A stretch of 64,000 nt of DNA, from assembly GCA_964556475.1 (NCBI GenBank), contig CAZKVU010000003.1:9148-73147 (forward strand), read 5' to 3'. The translations under genes and the position numbers were made by a program. Position 1 is the first letter of the stretch, and the number at the start of each line of letters is the position of its first letter. This document shows, one piece after another, positions 39,067 through 47,989 of the stretch. The stretch is from CAZKVU01 sp964556475. GTDB taxonomy: Bacteria; Patescibacteriota; Microgenomatia; UBA1406; HO2-37-13b. A model generated the notes under the pieces. It was given only the letters and a program-made list of their open reading frames with translations, was not told the origin of the DNA and did no database searches.

Positions 39067-40723
39067 GGTATTATCGCTGATCGTATTCTTAGGATCAACA
39101 TTATCGCTTTTGGTTATAATTCCGAGCGGTTCTCACTACTGCTACAGGGGCGCCTGTGGTATTTTCTTTTGGGGAGCACACGAGATGGATGCAGTATGGC
39201 ACCTTGCTTTAATCAACAACGGATTCAAGCATATACCTTTTGTTGTTCCATCGTATTCAGGTGCATTATTGAGTGGATATAACGCATTCCTTGACCTTAT
39301 CATCTATCTGCTAACAAAGACAGGAATTGAAGCTGACATATGGTATTTCAAAATTATGCCAATTGTCTGGATTATTAGTCTAGTATTCCTTGTTTTCAAA
39401 TTGACAAAAATACTCAAAAAGGACTATGTCTACACCTGTTTTCTCTTTTTTTTCATTTTTTTTGGTTCAACATTTATGTATTTTCTCGATGCATACCATG
39501 GTAAAGGTATCTTCGGGTTAGATAGTTTTGGGGGCGCATTAAATCTCACAAATCTACAATATTCATTTTCACTTCTTGTTCTTCTTGCGTGTATGGTTGT
39601 AATCAGGAAAATGAAAGATTCACCACAAAAAGCACTATTGTTGATGCTCTTGATGTTTCTTAATACTGCATTGAAATTCTATGCAGCGCTAATTACGGGT
39701 GTATTTATTTTTACATACTATTTTATCGAGGCAATAATTACAAAAAAATGGAAATGGTTCATCATCACAACATTTTTTATTGGACTAGGAGCACTTCTGG
39801 CCATTGTACTTATGTACAATCCTCAGGATGCGTTCTCAGGTAAAGAATCTGTGCTCACATTCAGTCCACTTGCTCACTCGCGCGTTATTATTGAAAACCC
39901 ATCAAAACTGTATTTACACGATATGGTCTTAGCTCGATATACACTTCTAGAACATGGAATAGGACCACGTCTTATTGCAATCGAAACGTTTTCGATCATC
40001 ATGTATCTTCTGTTTAATTTTGGCACTCGAATTGTTGGAGTATTTATGATCATTCAAAAAGTTATCAAAAGAGATATGGATGCGATGGACATCGGATTAC
40101 TTGCTAGTATTACTGCAGGTATTATCATGGTTCTTTTATTTGTCCAGAGAGGGCAGTGGTGGAATACAGTTCAATTTTTCTACTATTCGTTATTTCTTAT
40201 GAGTTTTTTCTCAGCTGACTTTATGAGTGCATTGCTTAGGAAAAAAACAGCGCTTTCACTTATTGTAGCTGGCACTATCATAATCTTGACCATGCCATTT
40301 AACATCGGGGTTGCCCGAACATTCAGTTCGCTGTCTGGAGCCGCTTCTTACATATCTGATGCCGAGCTTAAGGCTCTCAATTTTTTACGTAAACAGCCTG
40401 AAGGTATTGTTGTATCAACAAAACCTCCACGCGCAAAACCAGAAGACTTCTCTCGCAACTATCAAAAAGATGGACCATATGTATCCGCATATACACATAA
40501 AATCGCATACATCGAATCCGAAGTTATGCTCCAACTTCTCAGTGTTGACTTCCAAGATCGAAAAAAGAAAGTCCTTGCTATGGATCCATCAATATATAAA
40601 GATGTTGACTATGTATATGTACATAATGAAGTTGGACTCCCTGAGATTCGGCCTGAACTTGAAGAAATATTTCATAATCAGGAAATCACACTCTATAAAG
40701 TACACCATGAGCTGATACAATAA
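39029..40723 (+). CDS. Polytopic membrane protein, probable GT-C glycosyltransferase
   Basis: 564 aa with about 11 membrane segments. The first external loop has FFWGAHEMDAVWHLALINNG, with H51/E52/D54 in the position of GT-C catalytic acids. The C-terminal 120 residues are soluble. Family naming is tentative. It overlaps the preceding gene by 38 bases; a TATAAT at 39001-39006 lies 22 bases before its ATG and could give an internal transcript with a short leader. Confidence 0.72.
   Translation: MIKTIITFIQKNKVLSLIVFLGSTLSLLVIIPSGSHYCYRGACGIFFWGAHEMDAVWHLALINNGFKHIPFVVPSYSGALLSGYNAFLDLIIYLLTKTGIEADIWYFKIMPIVWIISLVFLVFKLTKILKKDYVYTCFLFFFIFFGSTFMYFLDAYHGKGIFGLDSFGGALNLTNLQYSFSLLVLLACMVVIRKMKDSPQKALLLMLLMFLNTALKFYAALITGVFIFTYYFIEAIITKKWKWFIITTFFIGLGALLAIVLMYNPQDAFSGKESVLTFSPLAHSRVIIENPSKLYLHDMVLARYTLLEHGIGPRLIAIETFSIIMYLLFNFGTRIVGVFMIIQKVIKRDMDAMDIGLLASITAGIIMVLLFVQRGQWWNTVQFFYYSLFLMSFFSADFMSALLRKKTALSLIVAGTIIILTMPFNIGVARTFSSLSGAASYISDAELKALNFLRKQPEGIVVSTKPPRAKPEDFSRNYQKDGPYVSAYTHKIAYIESEVMLQLLSVDFQDRKKKVLAMDPSIYKDVDYVYVHNEVGLPEIRPELEEIFHNQEITLYKVHHELIQ
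40716..40721 (+). promoter_or_regulatory. -10 box of NUDIX gene 40728, overlapping upstream stop
   Basis: TACAAT, 6 bases before the ATG. Its last T is the first base of the upstream stop codon TAA (40721-40723). Confidence 0.6.
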
Positions 40724-40727
40724 CCAT

Positions 40728-41174
40728 ATGCCAAAACCAACTGATCCGTCACAGCACGAATATATGTTTTCCGATGATATGAAATTCTTGCAGAAGGTTG
40801 TTGTATTCCATCCTGAGAATAATAAGTCATTTTTAGTTTTAAAGCGAGCTATGCACCACAAATACAGACCTGGCGATTGGGATTTACCCGGAGGAAATGT
40901 TATATTCGGTGAAGATGCTCTTGAATCACTCAAAAGGGAAGTCCTTGAAGAATCCGGCCTCACAATCCATAATCTAAAACCGTTAACTGTATATACAAAT
41001 CCATCGTTTGAAGAACGGATCTATCTTCTTGTTATCAACTACACAGCAATCGCAAATGGTATTGAAGTCAAACTGAGCGATGAACACACAGAATATAAGT
41101 GGGTGAATATTGAAGAGTTTAAGACCATGACTCAGGCTGCGTTTCTTCAGGAATTAGTATCGGCGTTAGGGTAA
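40728..41174 (+). CDS. NUDIX hydrolase
   Basis: 148 aa enzyme that hydrolyses nucleoside diphosphates linked to another moiety. The Nudix box is present (GNVIFGEDALESLKREVLEE, then SGL), with the REVLEE metal-binding glutamates intact, preceded by DWDLPGG. Substrate cannot be inferred; nucleotide sugars or oxidised nucleotides are options. It ends back-to-back with galE with no gap. Confidence 0.93.
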   Translation: MPKPTDPSQHEYMFSDDMKFLQKVVVFHPENNKSFLVLKRAMHHKYRPGDWDLPGGNVIFGEDALESLKREVLEESGLTIHNLKPLTVYTNPSFEERIYLLVINYTAIANGIEVKLSDEHTEYKWVNIEEFKTMTQAAFLQELVSALG

Positions 41175-42185
41175 TCACTCATCCCACCCATGCGGGTGTT
41201 TTGTATACCAAGTCACAAGCGACTGAACACTTTGCTCAAGCGACCTGTTTGGCTGCCATCCTAATATTCGCGTAATTTTTTCATTAGAAGCAATCGCTTT
41301 GCTAACATCTGAGGTTCGTCGTTCTCCTTCCTTCTTCTCAATATTTTTGCCTGTTATTTCTTCAACTGTTTTGATAATTTCAAATACTGAATTTCCATGT
41401 CCAGTCCCTAAGTTAAAGACTTCGGAATTTCCTCCTGATTCTAAATAATTAACTGCTTTTAAATGAGCTTCATTTAAGTCAACGACATTAACATAATCGC
41501 GAATTGGACTCCCATCTGGTGTATCAACATGCGTATAGTTCAGGAAAAACGGAGCAATTCCCAATACGCCCCTTACGGCATTCTGCATTAAATGATATGA
41601 TGGATTCTTGGAATCTCCTAATTCGCCATCATCTGTTGCTCCGCAAACATTAAAATACCGTAGAAAAACATATTTCATCTCAAAAGTCTTTGCATAAGCC
41701 TGAATGATCCGCTCACACATGTATTTTGAATCGCCATAGGGGTGAATCGGATTCAACGGATGAGTTTCATCAAGTGTATCTGATTGTGGTTCACCATATA
41801 CTGCACACGTTGAGGAAAAAACAATTCTGGGAATATGATGGTGTGACATCGCATCAAGAAGCGATACACATGTCTGGATACTATTGCCGTAATATAGCTC
41901 AGGATTTTTCTCAGATTCACCTACATTACAAAAGGCAGCATAATGAATGACTGTAGAAATACCGGGTTCCTTTTGTAAAATCGATTCAATATCAGTTCGT
42001 ATATCAGCTTCGTAATAATGCAGCTTATCAGCACTAAACTTCTGTTGTAAGTATGTCATGGGGCCACGAAAACCGCGAATAAGGCTATCTACAGCAACAA
42101 CCTCATATCCGTTACTAAGAAATAGGTCGGTAGCAACTGAGCCAATATAACCACCAGCACCCGTTATAAGAATTTTCTGTGACAT
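41175..42185 (-). CDS. galE: UDP-glucose 4-epimerase
   Basis: NAD-dependent extended SDR of 336 aa interconverting UDP-glucose and UDP-galactose. Motifs: GAGGYIGS near the N-terminus, VIHYAAFCNVGES, SSTCAVYGEPQ (catalytic Ser) and the active YGDSKYMCE (Tyr/Lys), then YFNVCGA and the C-terminal GWQPNRSLEQSV. It supplies galactose for the glycan island. The start is set by the TATACT box 6 bases upstream. Confidence 0.94.
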   Translation of the reverse strand: MSQKILITGAGGYIGSVATDLFLSNGYEVVAVDSLIRGFRGPMTYLQQKFSADKLHYYEADIRTDIESILQKEPGISTVIHYAAFCNVGESEKNPELYYGNSIQTCVSLLDAMSHHHIPRIVFSSTCAVYGEPQSDTLDETHPLNPIHPYGDSKYMCERIIQAYAKTFEMKYVFLRYFNVCGATDDGELGDSKNPSYHLMQNAVRGVLGIAPFFLNYTHVDTPDGSPIRDYVNVVDLNEAHLKAVNYLESGGNSEVFNLGTGHGNSVFEIIKTVEEITGKNIEKKEGERRTSDVSKAIASNEKITRILGWQPNRSLEQSVQSLVTWYTKHPHGWDE

Positions 42186-42191
42186 ACGCTC

Positions 42192-42197
42192 AGTATA
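42192..42197 (-). promoter_or_regulatory. -10 box of galE (leaderless)
   Basis: TATACT on the minus strand, 6 bases before the ATG. Confidence 0.65.
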
Positions 42198-42211
42198 CTA
42201 TAACTTTTTTA

Positions 42212-42631
42212 TCACTTTTGCATGTTATCAGCAGCATCTGCCATCATTTTGGTCCACACAAGTCGGTCAAGTTGTGCAATTTCCTCGAGCGAAAACCAAT
42301 TATATTCTGATGCCTCATCATTAATAACTATCGGGTCATCGGAATTAACTAATTCGCATAAATATGTTATAAAAATGCCTTGCCATCCTTTTCGAACTGA
42401 TGAAAATATTTTGGGAACCAAACCGAGAATGCGAACATCAACACCAATTTCTTCCTTCATTTCACGGAATAGACACTCCTCAATATCCTCGCCGAATTCC
42501 AAACCACCGCCGGGGAATTGCCACTTCCCATTAAACTGACGATCTTCCGGCTCAGATTCCTGACGTTTTGTCAGAAGATATTTATTTCCTTTTTTGACAA
42601 TGCCGATAACAACCGGCTGTATGTAATGCAT
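42212..42631 (-). CDS. NUDIX hydrolase
   Basis: 139 aa. Complete Nudix box GGGLEFGEDIEECLFREMKE plus EIGV, with REMKEE supplying metal ligands, preceded by GKWQFPGG. It resembles MutT/DNA-mismatch-type housecleaning enzymes (VGIVKKGNKYLLTKRQ start). It is not closely related to the other Nudix gene at 40728. Its TATAAT box lies 6 bases before the ATG. Confidence 0.93.
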   Translation of the reverse strand: MHYIQPVVIGIVKKGNKYLLTKRQESEPEDRQFNGKWQFPGGGLEFGEDIEECLFREMKEEIGVDVRILGLVPKIFSSVRKGWQGIFITYLCELVNSDDPIVINDEASEYNWFSLEEIAQLDRLVWTKMMADAADNMQK

Positions 42632-42637
42632 GGTGCT

Positions 42638-42643
42638 ATTATA
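42638..42643 (-). promoter_or_regulatory. -10 box of NUDIX gene 42212-42631
   Basis: TATAAT on the minus strand, exactly 6 bases before the ATG. Confidence 0.7.
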
Positions 42644-42664
42644 CTAAATAGAGCCTTCGTATGA

Positions 42665-42670
42665 TATAAT
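42665..42670 (+). promoter_or_regulatory. -10 box of def
   Basis: TATAAT, 14 bases before the def ATG, giving a leader of about 7 bases. A second TATACG (42676) is too close to be likely. Confidence 0.55.
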
Positions 42671-42684
42671 CTGAGTATACGCCA

Positions 42685-43239
42685 ATGCCGAAAAAACAAC
42701 AACACATCTTACAAATAGGCGATCCTGTCCTAAGGGAAAAAGCGGTTGATGTTAAACCTCACCTCATTCAATCAGCTCGAATTCAAGCATTCATTGCAAA
42801 AATGATCAATACGCTTCATGCGAATGAAGGTGTCGGATTAGCAGCACCCCAAATCGGAAAATTATTAAGAATTATTATTGTCGATAATAGTGGAGGAAAA
42901 TCACGTCGAAAAAAAAATTCAGAATATTTTGCCAGACATATTTTAATCAACCCTCGTATTACCCAAACTTCAAAAAAAATTGAAGCTGACTGGGAAGGGT
43001 GCTTATCGATTGATAATGGAGATCTCCTTGGAATGGTCCCACGATATACTCAAGTAACAGTAACGGCTCTTGATGAAAAAGGTAAGGAAATAACAATACA
43101 AGCCACAGAATTCCAGGCACGGGTGCTGCAACATGAAATTGATCACTTAGATGGCATCTTATTTTTTGATCGAATGAGAAAGCAAGACATGAAAACGCTG
43201 ACGACTCGATATTATTGGGATAAGTATTACAATAAATAA
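42685..43239 (+). CDS. def: Peptide deformylase
   Basis: Metalloenzyme that removes the N-formyl group from new proteins. All three motifs are present: GVGLAAPQIG, EGCLSID (metal-binding Cys) and QHEIDHLDG (HExxH with both metal-binding His). At 184 aa it is slightly longer than E. coli Def, with a basic insertion (SGGKSRRKKNSEYF) before motif 2. First of three plus-strand housekeeping genes (def, tRNA-binding protein, miaA). Confidence 0.96.
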   Translation: MPKKQQHILQIGDPVLREKAVDVKPHLIQSARIQAFIAKMINTLHANEGVGLAAPQIGKLLRIIIVDNSGGKSRRKKNSEYFARHILINPRITQTSKKIEADWEGCLSIDNGDLLGMVPRYTQVTVTALDEKGKEITIQATEFQARVLQHEIDHLDGILFFDRMRKQDMKTLTTRYYWDKYYNK

Positions 43240-43284
43240 GATTCAATCGTAATAAAAACTTAATACATTCATACATAAATATTT

Positions 43285-43623
43285 ATGAAAAAGGATTCAA
43301 TAACGTACGACGACTTTACCAAGCTTGATTTTCGCATTGGTGAGGTGATTTCTGTTGAACCGGTTGAAAAGTCGGAAAAATTACTCGCATTGACAGTTGA
43401 TTTAGGTGAGGATTATGGAAAACGAGAAATATTAGCTGGTGTCGCACAGTTCTACGCCCCAGATGAACTCGTCGGAAAAAAAATGATTTTTCTTGCAAAT
43501 CTCGAATACAGAAAGATGATGGGTCGAGAATCACAAGGCATGATGATAGCAACAGATTCAAATAACAGACCGATTTTAATTGAGGTCGATCAGATTGTTG
43601 ATAATGGATCATTCTTAAGATAA
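43285..43623 (+). CDS. Free-standing tRNA-binding domain (MetG C-terminal/Trbp111-like)
   Basis: 112 aa OB-fold protein equal to the C-terminal dimerisation and tRNA-binding domain of methionyl-tRNA synthetase. Visible: FTKLDFRIGEVISVEPVEKS, ILAGVAQFYAPDELVGKK and MGRESQGMMIAT. As a separate protein it may act in trans with MetG or as a general tRNA chaperone (Trbp111/CsaA). It stands between def and miaA, consistent with a translation and tRNA cluster. A weak TACATA box lies 7 bases before the ATG. Confidence 0.9.
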   Translation: MKKDSITYDDFTKLDFRIGEVISVEPVEKSEKLLALTVDLGEDYGKREILAGVAQFYAPDELVGKKMIFLANLEYRKMMGRESQGMMIATDSNNRPILIEVDQIVDNGSFLR

Positions 43624-43634
43624 TCCTGATTTCC

Positions 43635-44555
43635 ATGCGCACTATTCATGTCATTACAGGTCAAACTGCGAGTGGAAAGACTTCGCACGTCCTTCGTTTA
43701 GCTCAAGAAAATAATGGTGAACTCATCAGTGCAGACTCACGTCAGATCTACAACAAGCTTGATATTATTACTGGTAAAGATGTTCTACATGATACTTTTA
43801 TTAAGATCGATTCTCTGCAACTTGATAGAGATAGAAAGGCTGATATTGGATATTACGAAATCAAGGGTATTAAAATATGGGGTTTAGATCTTGTAGATCC
43901 TAAGGTTCCATTCTCGTCGCATGACTTTACTCTTGTATGTGAGCATCTTATTTCTCGACAAATACCTGCCGATAAAAAAGCTTACCTTGTCGGTGGGAGC
44001 TGGTTATATATTAAACATCTTATTTATGGATTTGACACAACCGCATCGCCTCAATGGGAATTGCGAGAAAAACTAGCAGAGTACACAATAGAGCAGTTGC
44101 AAAACAAGCTCATAAAAATCGACAAAAACGCTTTTGAAAAATTAAATGACTCTGATCGCTATAATCCTCATCGATTAATCAGAAAAATTGAGATAGCAAC
44201 TTCCAAAAAAAATAGCGACCCAGGTGTAAGCACCGTGCCAAAAGTGAAAATAGCATCATTAACCGGGCTCAAATTTGCTCAAACAGAAAAAATGCAGGAA
44301 GTTATTAAACAAAGGGTTCATGAACGACTAGCACAAGGCGCCATTCAGGAAGTTAAAAGTTTGCTTGATAAGGGTTATTCAAAAAATGATCCAGGACTGA
44401 GAACGATAGGATATCAGCACATTATGAGTTTTTTATCGGGAGAAATAACACAAGATCAAGCTGTGGAGCAATGGATTCGTGCAGAAGTACACTATGCAAA
44501 ACGCCAATATACGTTTATGAAAAAGGATGCGAATATTACATGGATTGAACGATGA
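43635..44555 (+). CDS. miaA: tRNA dimethylallyltransferase
   Basis: Adds a dimethylallyl group to A37 of tRNAs reading UNN codons, supporting reading-frame maintenance. 306 aa. Walker A GQTASGKT is near residue 8, followed by the DSRQIYNKLDIITGKD signature, VGGSWLYIKHLIYG and the C-terminal AKRQYTFMKKD. It starts 11 bases after the tRNA-binding protein gene. The tRNA-Trp at 60431 has A36-A37-A38 in its loop and is a potential substrate. Confidence 0.95.
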   Translation: MRTIHVITGQTASGKTSHVLRLAQENNGELISADSRQIYNKLDIITGKDVLHDTFIKIDSLQLDRDRKADIGYYEIKGIKIWGLDLVDPKVPFSSHDFTLVCEHLISRQIPADKKAYLVGGSWLYIKHLIYGFDTTASPQWELREKLAEYTIEQLQNKLIKIDKNAFEKLNDSDRYNPHRLIRKIEIATSKKNSDPGVSTVPKVKIASLTGLKFAQTEKMQEVIKQRVHERLAQGAIQEVKSLLDKGYSKNDPGLRTIGYQHIMSFLSGEITQDQAVEQWIRAEVHYAKRQYTFMKKDANITWIER

Positions 44556-44589
44556 TTTCTGAGGATTATAATTTTGAACTCAAAATGAT

Positions 44590-44595
44590 ATAATA
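44590..44595 (+). promoter_or_regulatory. -10-like TATAAT next to assembly gap, probably for mscL
   Basis: TATAAT just before the N-run; mscL begins 7 bases after it. If the true missing length is near zero this would be another leaderless promoter. Confidence 0.45.
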
Positions 44596-44596
44596 T

Positions 44597-44696
44597 NNNN
44601 NNNNNNNNNNNNNNNNNNNNNNNNNNNNNNNNNNNNNNNNNNNNNNNNNNNNNNNNNNNNNNNNNNNNNNNNNNNNNNNNNNNNNNNNNNNNNNNN
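44597..44696. other. Assembly gap (100 N)
   Basis: Exactly 100 undetermined bases between miaA and mscL. The flanks are not duplicated, unlike the gap at 47087, so the real missing length is unknown. Nothing can be said about its content. Confidence 0.99.
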
Positions 44697-44703
44697 AATA
44701 ACT

Positions 44704-45042
44704 ATGCGTGTTTATAAAAATGGTATTAAAGGATTTCTCGACTTTATCCGTGAAAGAGGTGTTGTGAGCCTTGCAATAGGTTTCATCCTTGGAGGAGCCG
44801 TAACAAAATTAGTAGCTTCGCTTGTGAACGATATCATCAATCCGGTCCTTGGCATTGTGCTTGGATATGCCGGCGGTCTTACCAAAATCGTCGTTCAGCT
44901 TGGACCAGCTCAGATTAAAATCGGCAGCTTCGTCAGTGTTTTAATCGACTTTGTTGTCATCGCTCTTGTTGTATATTATGGAGTCCATATTCTCGGACTC
45001 GATAAACTTGACAAAACAGAAAAGGTAGAAAAAAAGAAGTAA
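44704..45042 (+). CDS. mscL: Large-conductance mechanosensitive channel
   Basis: 112 aa inner-membrane channel that opens under osmotic downshock. The N-terminal helix GFLDFIRERGVVSLAIGFIL, the first membrane helix with GGAVTKLVASLVNDIINPVLG (in two parts) and the second helix IDFVVIALVVYYGVHIL match MscL, and the charged C-terminal tail is present though short. Located directly after the gap; the ATG at 44704 matches the family start. Confidence 0.95.
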   Translation: MRVYKNGIKGFLDFIRERGVVSLAIGFILGGAVTKLVASLVNDIINPVLGIVLGYAGGLTKIVVQLGPAQIKIGSFVSVLIDFVVIALVVYYGVHILGLDKLDKTEKVEKKK

Positions 45043-45069
45043 AAAAAGGGGCTATACAACTAACCAATT

Positions 45070-46071
45070 TCAACTTAAGCTCTTCTCGTTCTGAAGCCCA
45101 TTCTGAAGTCTTTTAATATCTTCGTCGACCATGAGCTTTACCAGATCTTCAAGATTCATTTTTGGCTTCCAGTTTAGCTTTTCAAGCGCTTTTTTCGGTT
45201 GTCCTTTAAGATCAGGAACTTCTGCAGGGCGCATAAACTGTGGATCTTTTTTTACATAATTTTCCCAATTATCAATACCAGCATGCTTAAAGGCCAATTC
45301 GACAAATTCACGAACACTATGGCTTTGCCCTGTCGCAACCAAATAATCATCAGGCTCATCCTGTTGAAGCATGAGGTACATCGCTTCAACATAATCACCA
45401 GCAAAACCCCAGTCGCGCTTTGCCTCTAAGTTTCCGAGCTTTAGGTCGTTTGCTAATCCAAGTTTGATTCTCGCAACCCCATCGGTAATTTTACGAGTAA
45501 CAAATTGAATACCTCGAATAGGGGACTCATGATTAAAAAGCACACCATTACAGGCAAAAATGCCAAAAGACTCTCTGAAATTTACGGTCATCCAGTAGGC
45601 ATATATCTTTGAAACGCCATATGGACTTCGTGGGTGAAAGGGTGTTTGTTCTGTTTGGACACCATTTTCATTATTTGTACCGAACATTTCAGATGTTGAA
45701 GCCTGGTAGAAACGTGATCGTGGGCAAAATGTTTTAATTGCGTTCAGCAAATAAAGAACTCCAAGCGAATTTACTTCAGTTGTCTGTTTCGCAAGTGCCC
45801 ATGATGATCCAACAAAAGATTGTGCAGCCAAGTTATATATCTCATCAGGACGGATTGTCCGGATAATGTTCATTAAAGATGACTCATCCGTCATGTCACC
45901 CTCGCAATACTCAATCTTATTCTGTAAACCAAGATATTCGAGATTGCTCATATTCGGATTTGAATACCTGCGTGTGAGTCCGTAAACTGTGTATCCTTTT
46001 TCAAGAAGAAGTTGTGCGAGATATGGACCATCTTGGCCTTGAATTCCCGTAATAATTGCTGTTTTTGACAT
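45070..46071 (-). CDS. gmd: GDP-mannose 4,6-dehydratase
   Basis: NADP-dependent extended SDR of 333 aa making GDP-4-keto-6-deoxymannose, precursor of GDP-fucose, rhamnose or perosamine. Motifs: TGIQGQDGPYLAQLLLEKGY, QASTSEMFG (catalytic Thr/Ser region), SPYGVSKIYAYW (Tyr/Lys) and the NHESPIRGIQFVTRKI substrate region. No GDP-fucose synthase is seen in the window; the DegT enzyme or the SDR at 22165 could act on its product. It has its own TATAGT box. Confidence 0.94.
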   Translation of the reverse strand: MSKTAIITGIQGQDGPYLAQLLLEKGYTVYGLTRRYSNPNMSNLEYLGLQNKIEYCEGDMTDESSLMNIIRTIRPDEIYNLAAQSFVGSSWALAKQTTEVNSLGVLYLLNAIKTFCPRSRFYQASTSEMFGTNNENGVQTEQTPFHPRSPYGVSKIYAYWMTVNFRESFGIFACNGVLFNHESPIRGIQFVTRKITDGVARIKLGLANDLKLGNLEAKRDWGFAGDYVEAMYLMLQQDEPDDYLVATGQSHSVREFVELAFKHAGIDNWENYVKKDPQFMRPAEVPDLKGQPKKALEKLNWKPKMNLEDLVKLMVDEDIKRLQNGLQNEKSLS

Positions 46072-46078
46072 AAGGCTT

Positions 46079-46084
46079 ACTATA
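46079..46084 (-). promoter_or_regulatory. -10 box of gmd
   Basis: TATAGT on the minus strand, 7 bases before the ATG. Confidence 0.6.
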
Positions 46085-46134
46085 ACACATCACCATACCT
46101 ACATCAATATGATATGCTATAGATAGTTACCATT

Positions 46135-46140
46135 TATTTA
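46135..46140 (+). promoter_or_regulatory. -10 box of gene 46147
   Basis: TATTTA, 6 bases before the ATG; a weaker hexamer but at the modal spacing. Confidence 0.4.
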
Positions 46141-46146
46141 ACCCTT

Positions 46147-46587
46147 ATGATGGACTCACTGAATAATCTTGAGAAAACATTATCAACGTATTTTGTGGAC
46201 AAAGCGCCTAAAATGCCGCAAGATATTCAGGATATTCTTGTCCAGTTCGGACCATGGGTTATGCTTATCGTCGTCATTGCCAGCGTCCCTGGTATTCTTG
46301 GCTTCTTAGGATTTGGCGCAATGGTAGCTCCTTTCAGTTCACTTGCATATAAAACTGCTGGTCCAACATATGCGGTTATCTGGGCTCTCTCAATTATCGC
46401 TCTTGCACTCAATGCACTCGCGCTACCAGGTTTATTTAAAAAGGAAATGCGATCATGGAGGCTTGTTTTTTACTCAGTGCTTGTAGCTGCTGTTCAGGAT
46501 ATTGTATCAATGAATGTGCTCGGACTCATCGTAGGATCAGCGATTTCGTTATACATACTGTTTCAGATTAAACACAATTACCGATAG
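46147..46587 (+). CDS. Small multi-pass membrane protein, unknown function
   Basis: 146 aa with three to four hydrophobic segments (about 35-60, 75-100, 110-135) after an amphipathic N-terminus. I do not recognise a named family. It precedes a flippase gene by 5 bases (the flippase starts with GTG), so the two are probably co-transcribed and may work together. Start could also be the second Met, 3 bases later. Confidence 0.72.
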   Translation: MMDSLNNLEKTLSTYFVDKAPKMPQDIQDILVQFGPWVMLIVVIASVPGILGFLGFGAMVAPFSSLAYKTAGPTYAVIWALSIIALALNALALPGLFKKEMRSWRLVFYSVLVAAVQDIVSMNVLGLIVGSAISLYILFQIKHNYR

Positions 46588-46592
46588 TTTCC

Positions 46593-47989
46593 GTGTCCAA
46601 GGACATTATTATTAACGCCGGAGGTGCGTATCTCAATATCGGCTTTGCCACTTTTTACACGATTTTCCTCGCGCGTACGTTCGATAGGGTAGAATTTGGT
46701 GTTTTAAGCGTTCTTCTTGTTTTCTCATACGTTCTGGCGAACGTCTTCAATTTTGGAATGCCTGCAGCGATTTATGCTCATATCCCTGAAATCGCCCACG
46801 ATCACGCAAAAGCTGTTCGGTTTTTGAAATCGAATATCATGTTACTGACGGTATTAGCCGTGGTATCACTCGGCATTATTTTTCTGATCTCGCCATATCT
46901 TGACGCTCACATTTTTAAACTACATGCCCCACTTGTATATTATGGATTAGCTTTGTTGGGTACATTTTTCTATATTATTCAAAATTTTGTCCGTGATTCA
47001 TTGAATGCAGTTGGTGATTTTCTTCATATCAATATCGCTCAAAATATATCAAACGCAGTCAAAACAGCTCTCCTTGTAATTGTTGCNNNNNNNNNNNNNN
47101 NNNNNNNNNNNNNNNNNNNNNNNNNNNNNNNNNNNNNNNNNNNNNNNNNNNNNNNNNNNNNNNNNNNNNNNNNNNNNNNNNNNNNNATATCGCTCAAAAT
47201 ATATCAAACGCAGTCAAAACAGCTCTCCTTGTAATTGTTGCTATTAATCATTCCTTAACAATTGGAAATGCACTGTTTATCATGGGGATCATTGGACCAG
47301 CAATTGTATTTGCGATTGTACTATTTGAGAGAAGATGGATTATCCGTTCCTTTATAGACAGCGACATAACCCGTTCAGCCATAAAACTCGGCTATACAAC
47401 TCAATATTTTATCGCTTCACAACTATTCGCGTTAGCAAGCCGCATAGATCTGTTCATGGTTGCCTATTTCCTCATGCCGGGCGACAAAGGCGACTATGCA
47501 CTGGCGCAACGCATTGTCCTCGCTATCGTAACAACCACAGACAGCATTTCACAGGTTTTATCGCCTCAATTTGCCAAGGTCAGTTCGCGCAATGAAATTC
47601 TTGCCTTATTCAAAAAATCATTCATATTTGTCCTCTTACCAACGGCTTTGTTTGTCGCAGCAATGATTGTGCCAACATTCCTGTATACATTATTCTTCAC
47701 AGATAAATTTATTTTGGCCTTCCCAGTTACGAGATTATTGAGTTTTGCGTATATCCCGTATAATTTCGCGGCAATTCTGCTTTTATATTTCCTCTATACA
47801 ATTAAAAAGCCGATCCACGTCATTTATTCAAACTTTATCCTTGTCGTCATTTTAATAGTAGGTGATTACGTGCTGATTCCAAAATTGAGCTTATACGGAC
47901 CACCAATCGCATCGTTCGTTGCGTTTATAGCTGTTTTAATATATCTTTTGACTGTTTTTATGCGCCATTTTAAGAAGAAGACTTCATAA
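46593..47989 (+). CDS. Polysaccharide flippase, interrupted in the assembly by a spurious gap
   Basis: MOP-superfamily lipid-linked glycan flippase, starting with GTG. N-terminal part: DIIINAGGAYLNIGFATFYT, LARTFDRVEFGVLSVLL. After the N-run: LASRIDLFMVAYFLMPGDKG and a normal family C-terminus. As written the frame breaks, but the 55 bases before the gap repeat exactly after it. Removing 47087-47241 joins the halves in frame to give 413 aa, the normal flippase length. So it is an intact gene, not a pseudogene. It overlaps the opposing ligase gene by 20 bases. Confidence 0.88.
47032..47086. repeat. 55-base duplicated contig end, copy 1
   Basis: Identical to 47187-47241 on the other side of the N-run. 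It looks like an unmerged contig overlap rather than a biological repeat. Confidence 0.9.
47087..47186. other. Assembly gap (100 N), probably artefactual
   Basis: 100 N flanked by an exact 55-base direct duplication. The true sequence is most simply obtained by deleting the gap and one copy. Confidence 0.95.
47187..47241. repeat. 55-base duplicated contig end, copy 2
   Basis: Identical to 47032-47086. See the gap entry between them. Confidence 0.9.

Noticed and set aside
40311..40715. 134-aa plus-strand frame inside the GT-C gene 39029-40723
   Set aside because: Alternate-frame shadow of a well-supported membrane protein; no own promoter and low-complexity Lys/His composition.
45043..45069. 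Poly-A tract after mscL as a terminator
   Set aside because: No stable hairpin precedes it; A/T runs are common throughout this AT-rich sequence.
46593..47234. Truncated or frameshifted flippase pseudogene ending in the N-run
   Set aside because: The frame break comes only from the 100 N plus a duplicated 55-base contig end; removing them restores an intact gene.
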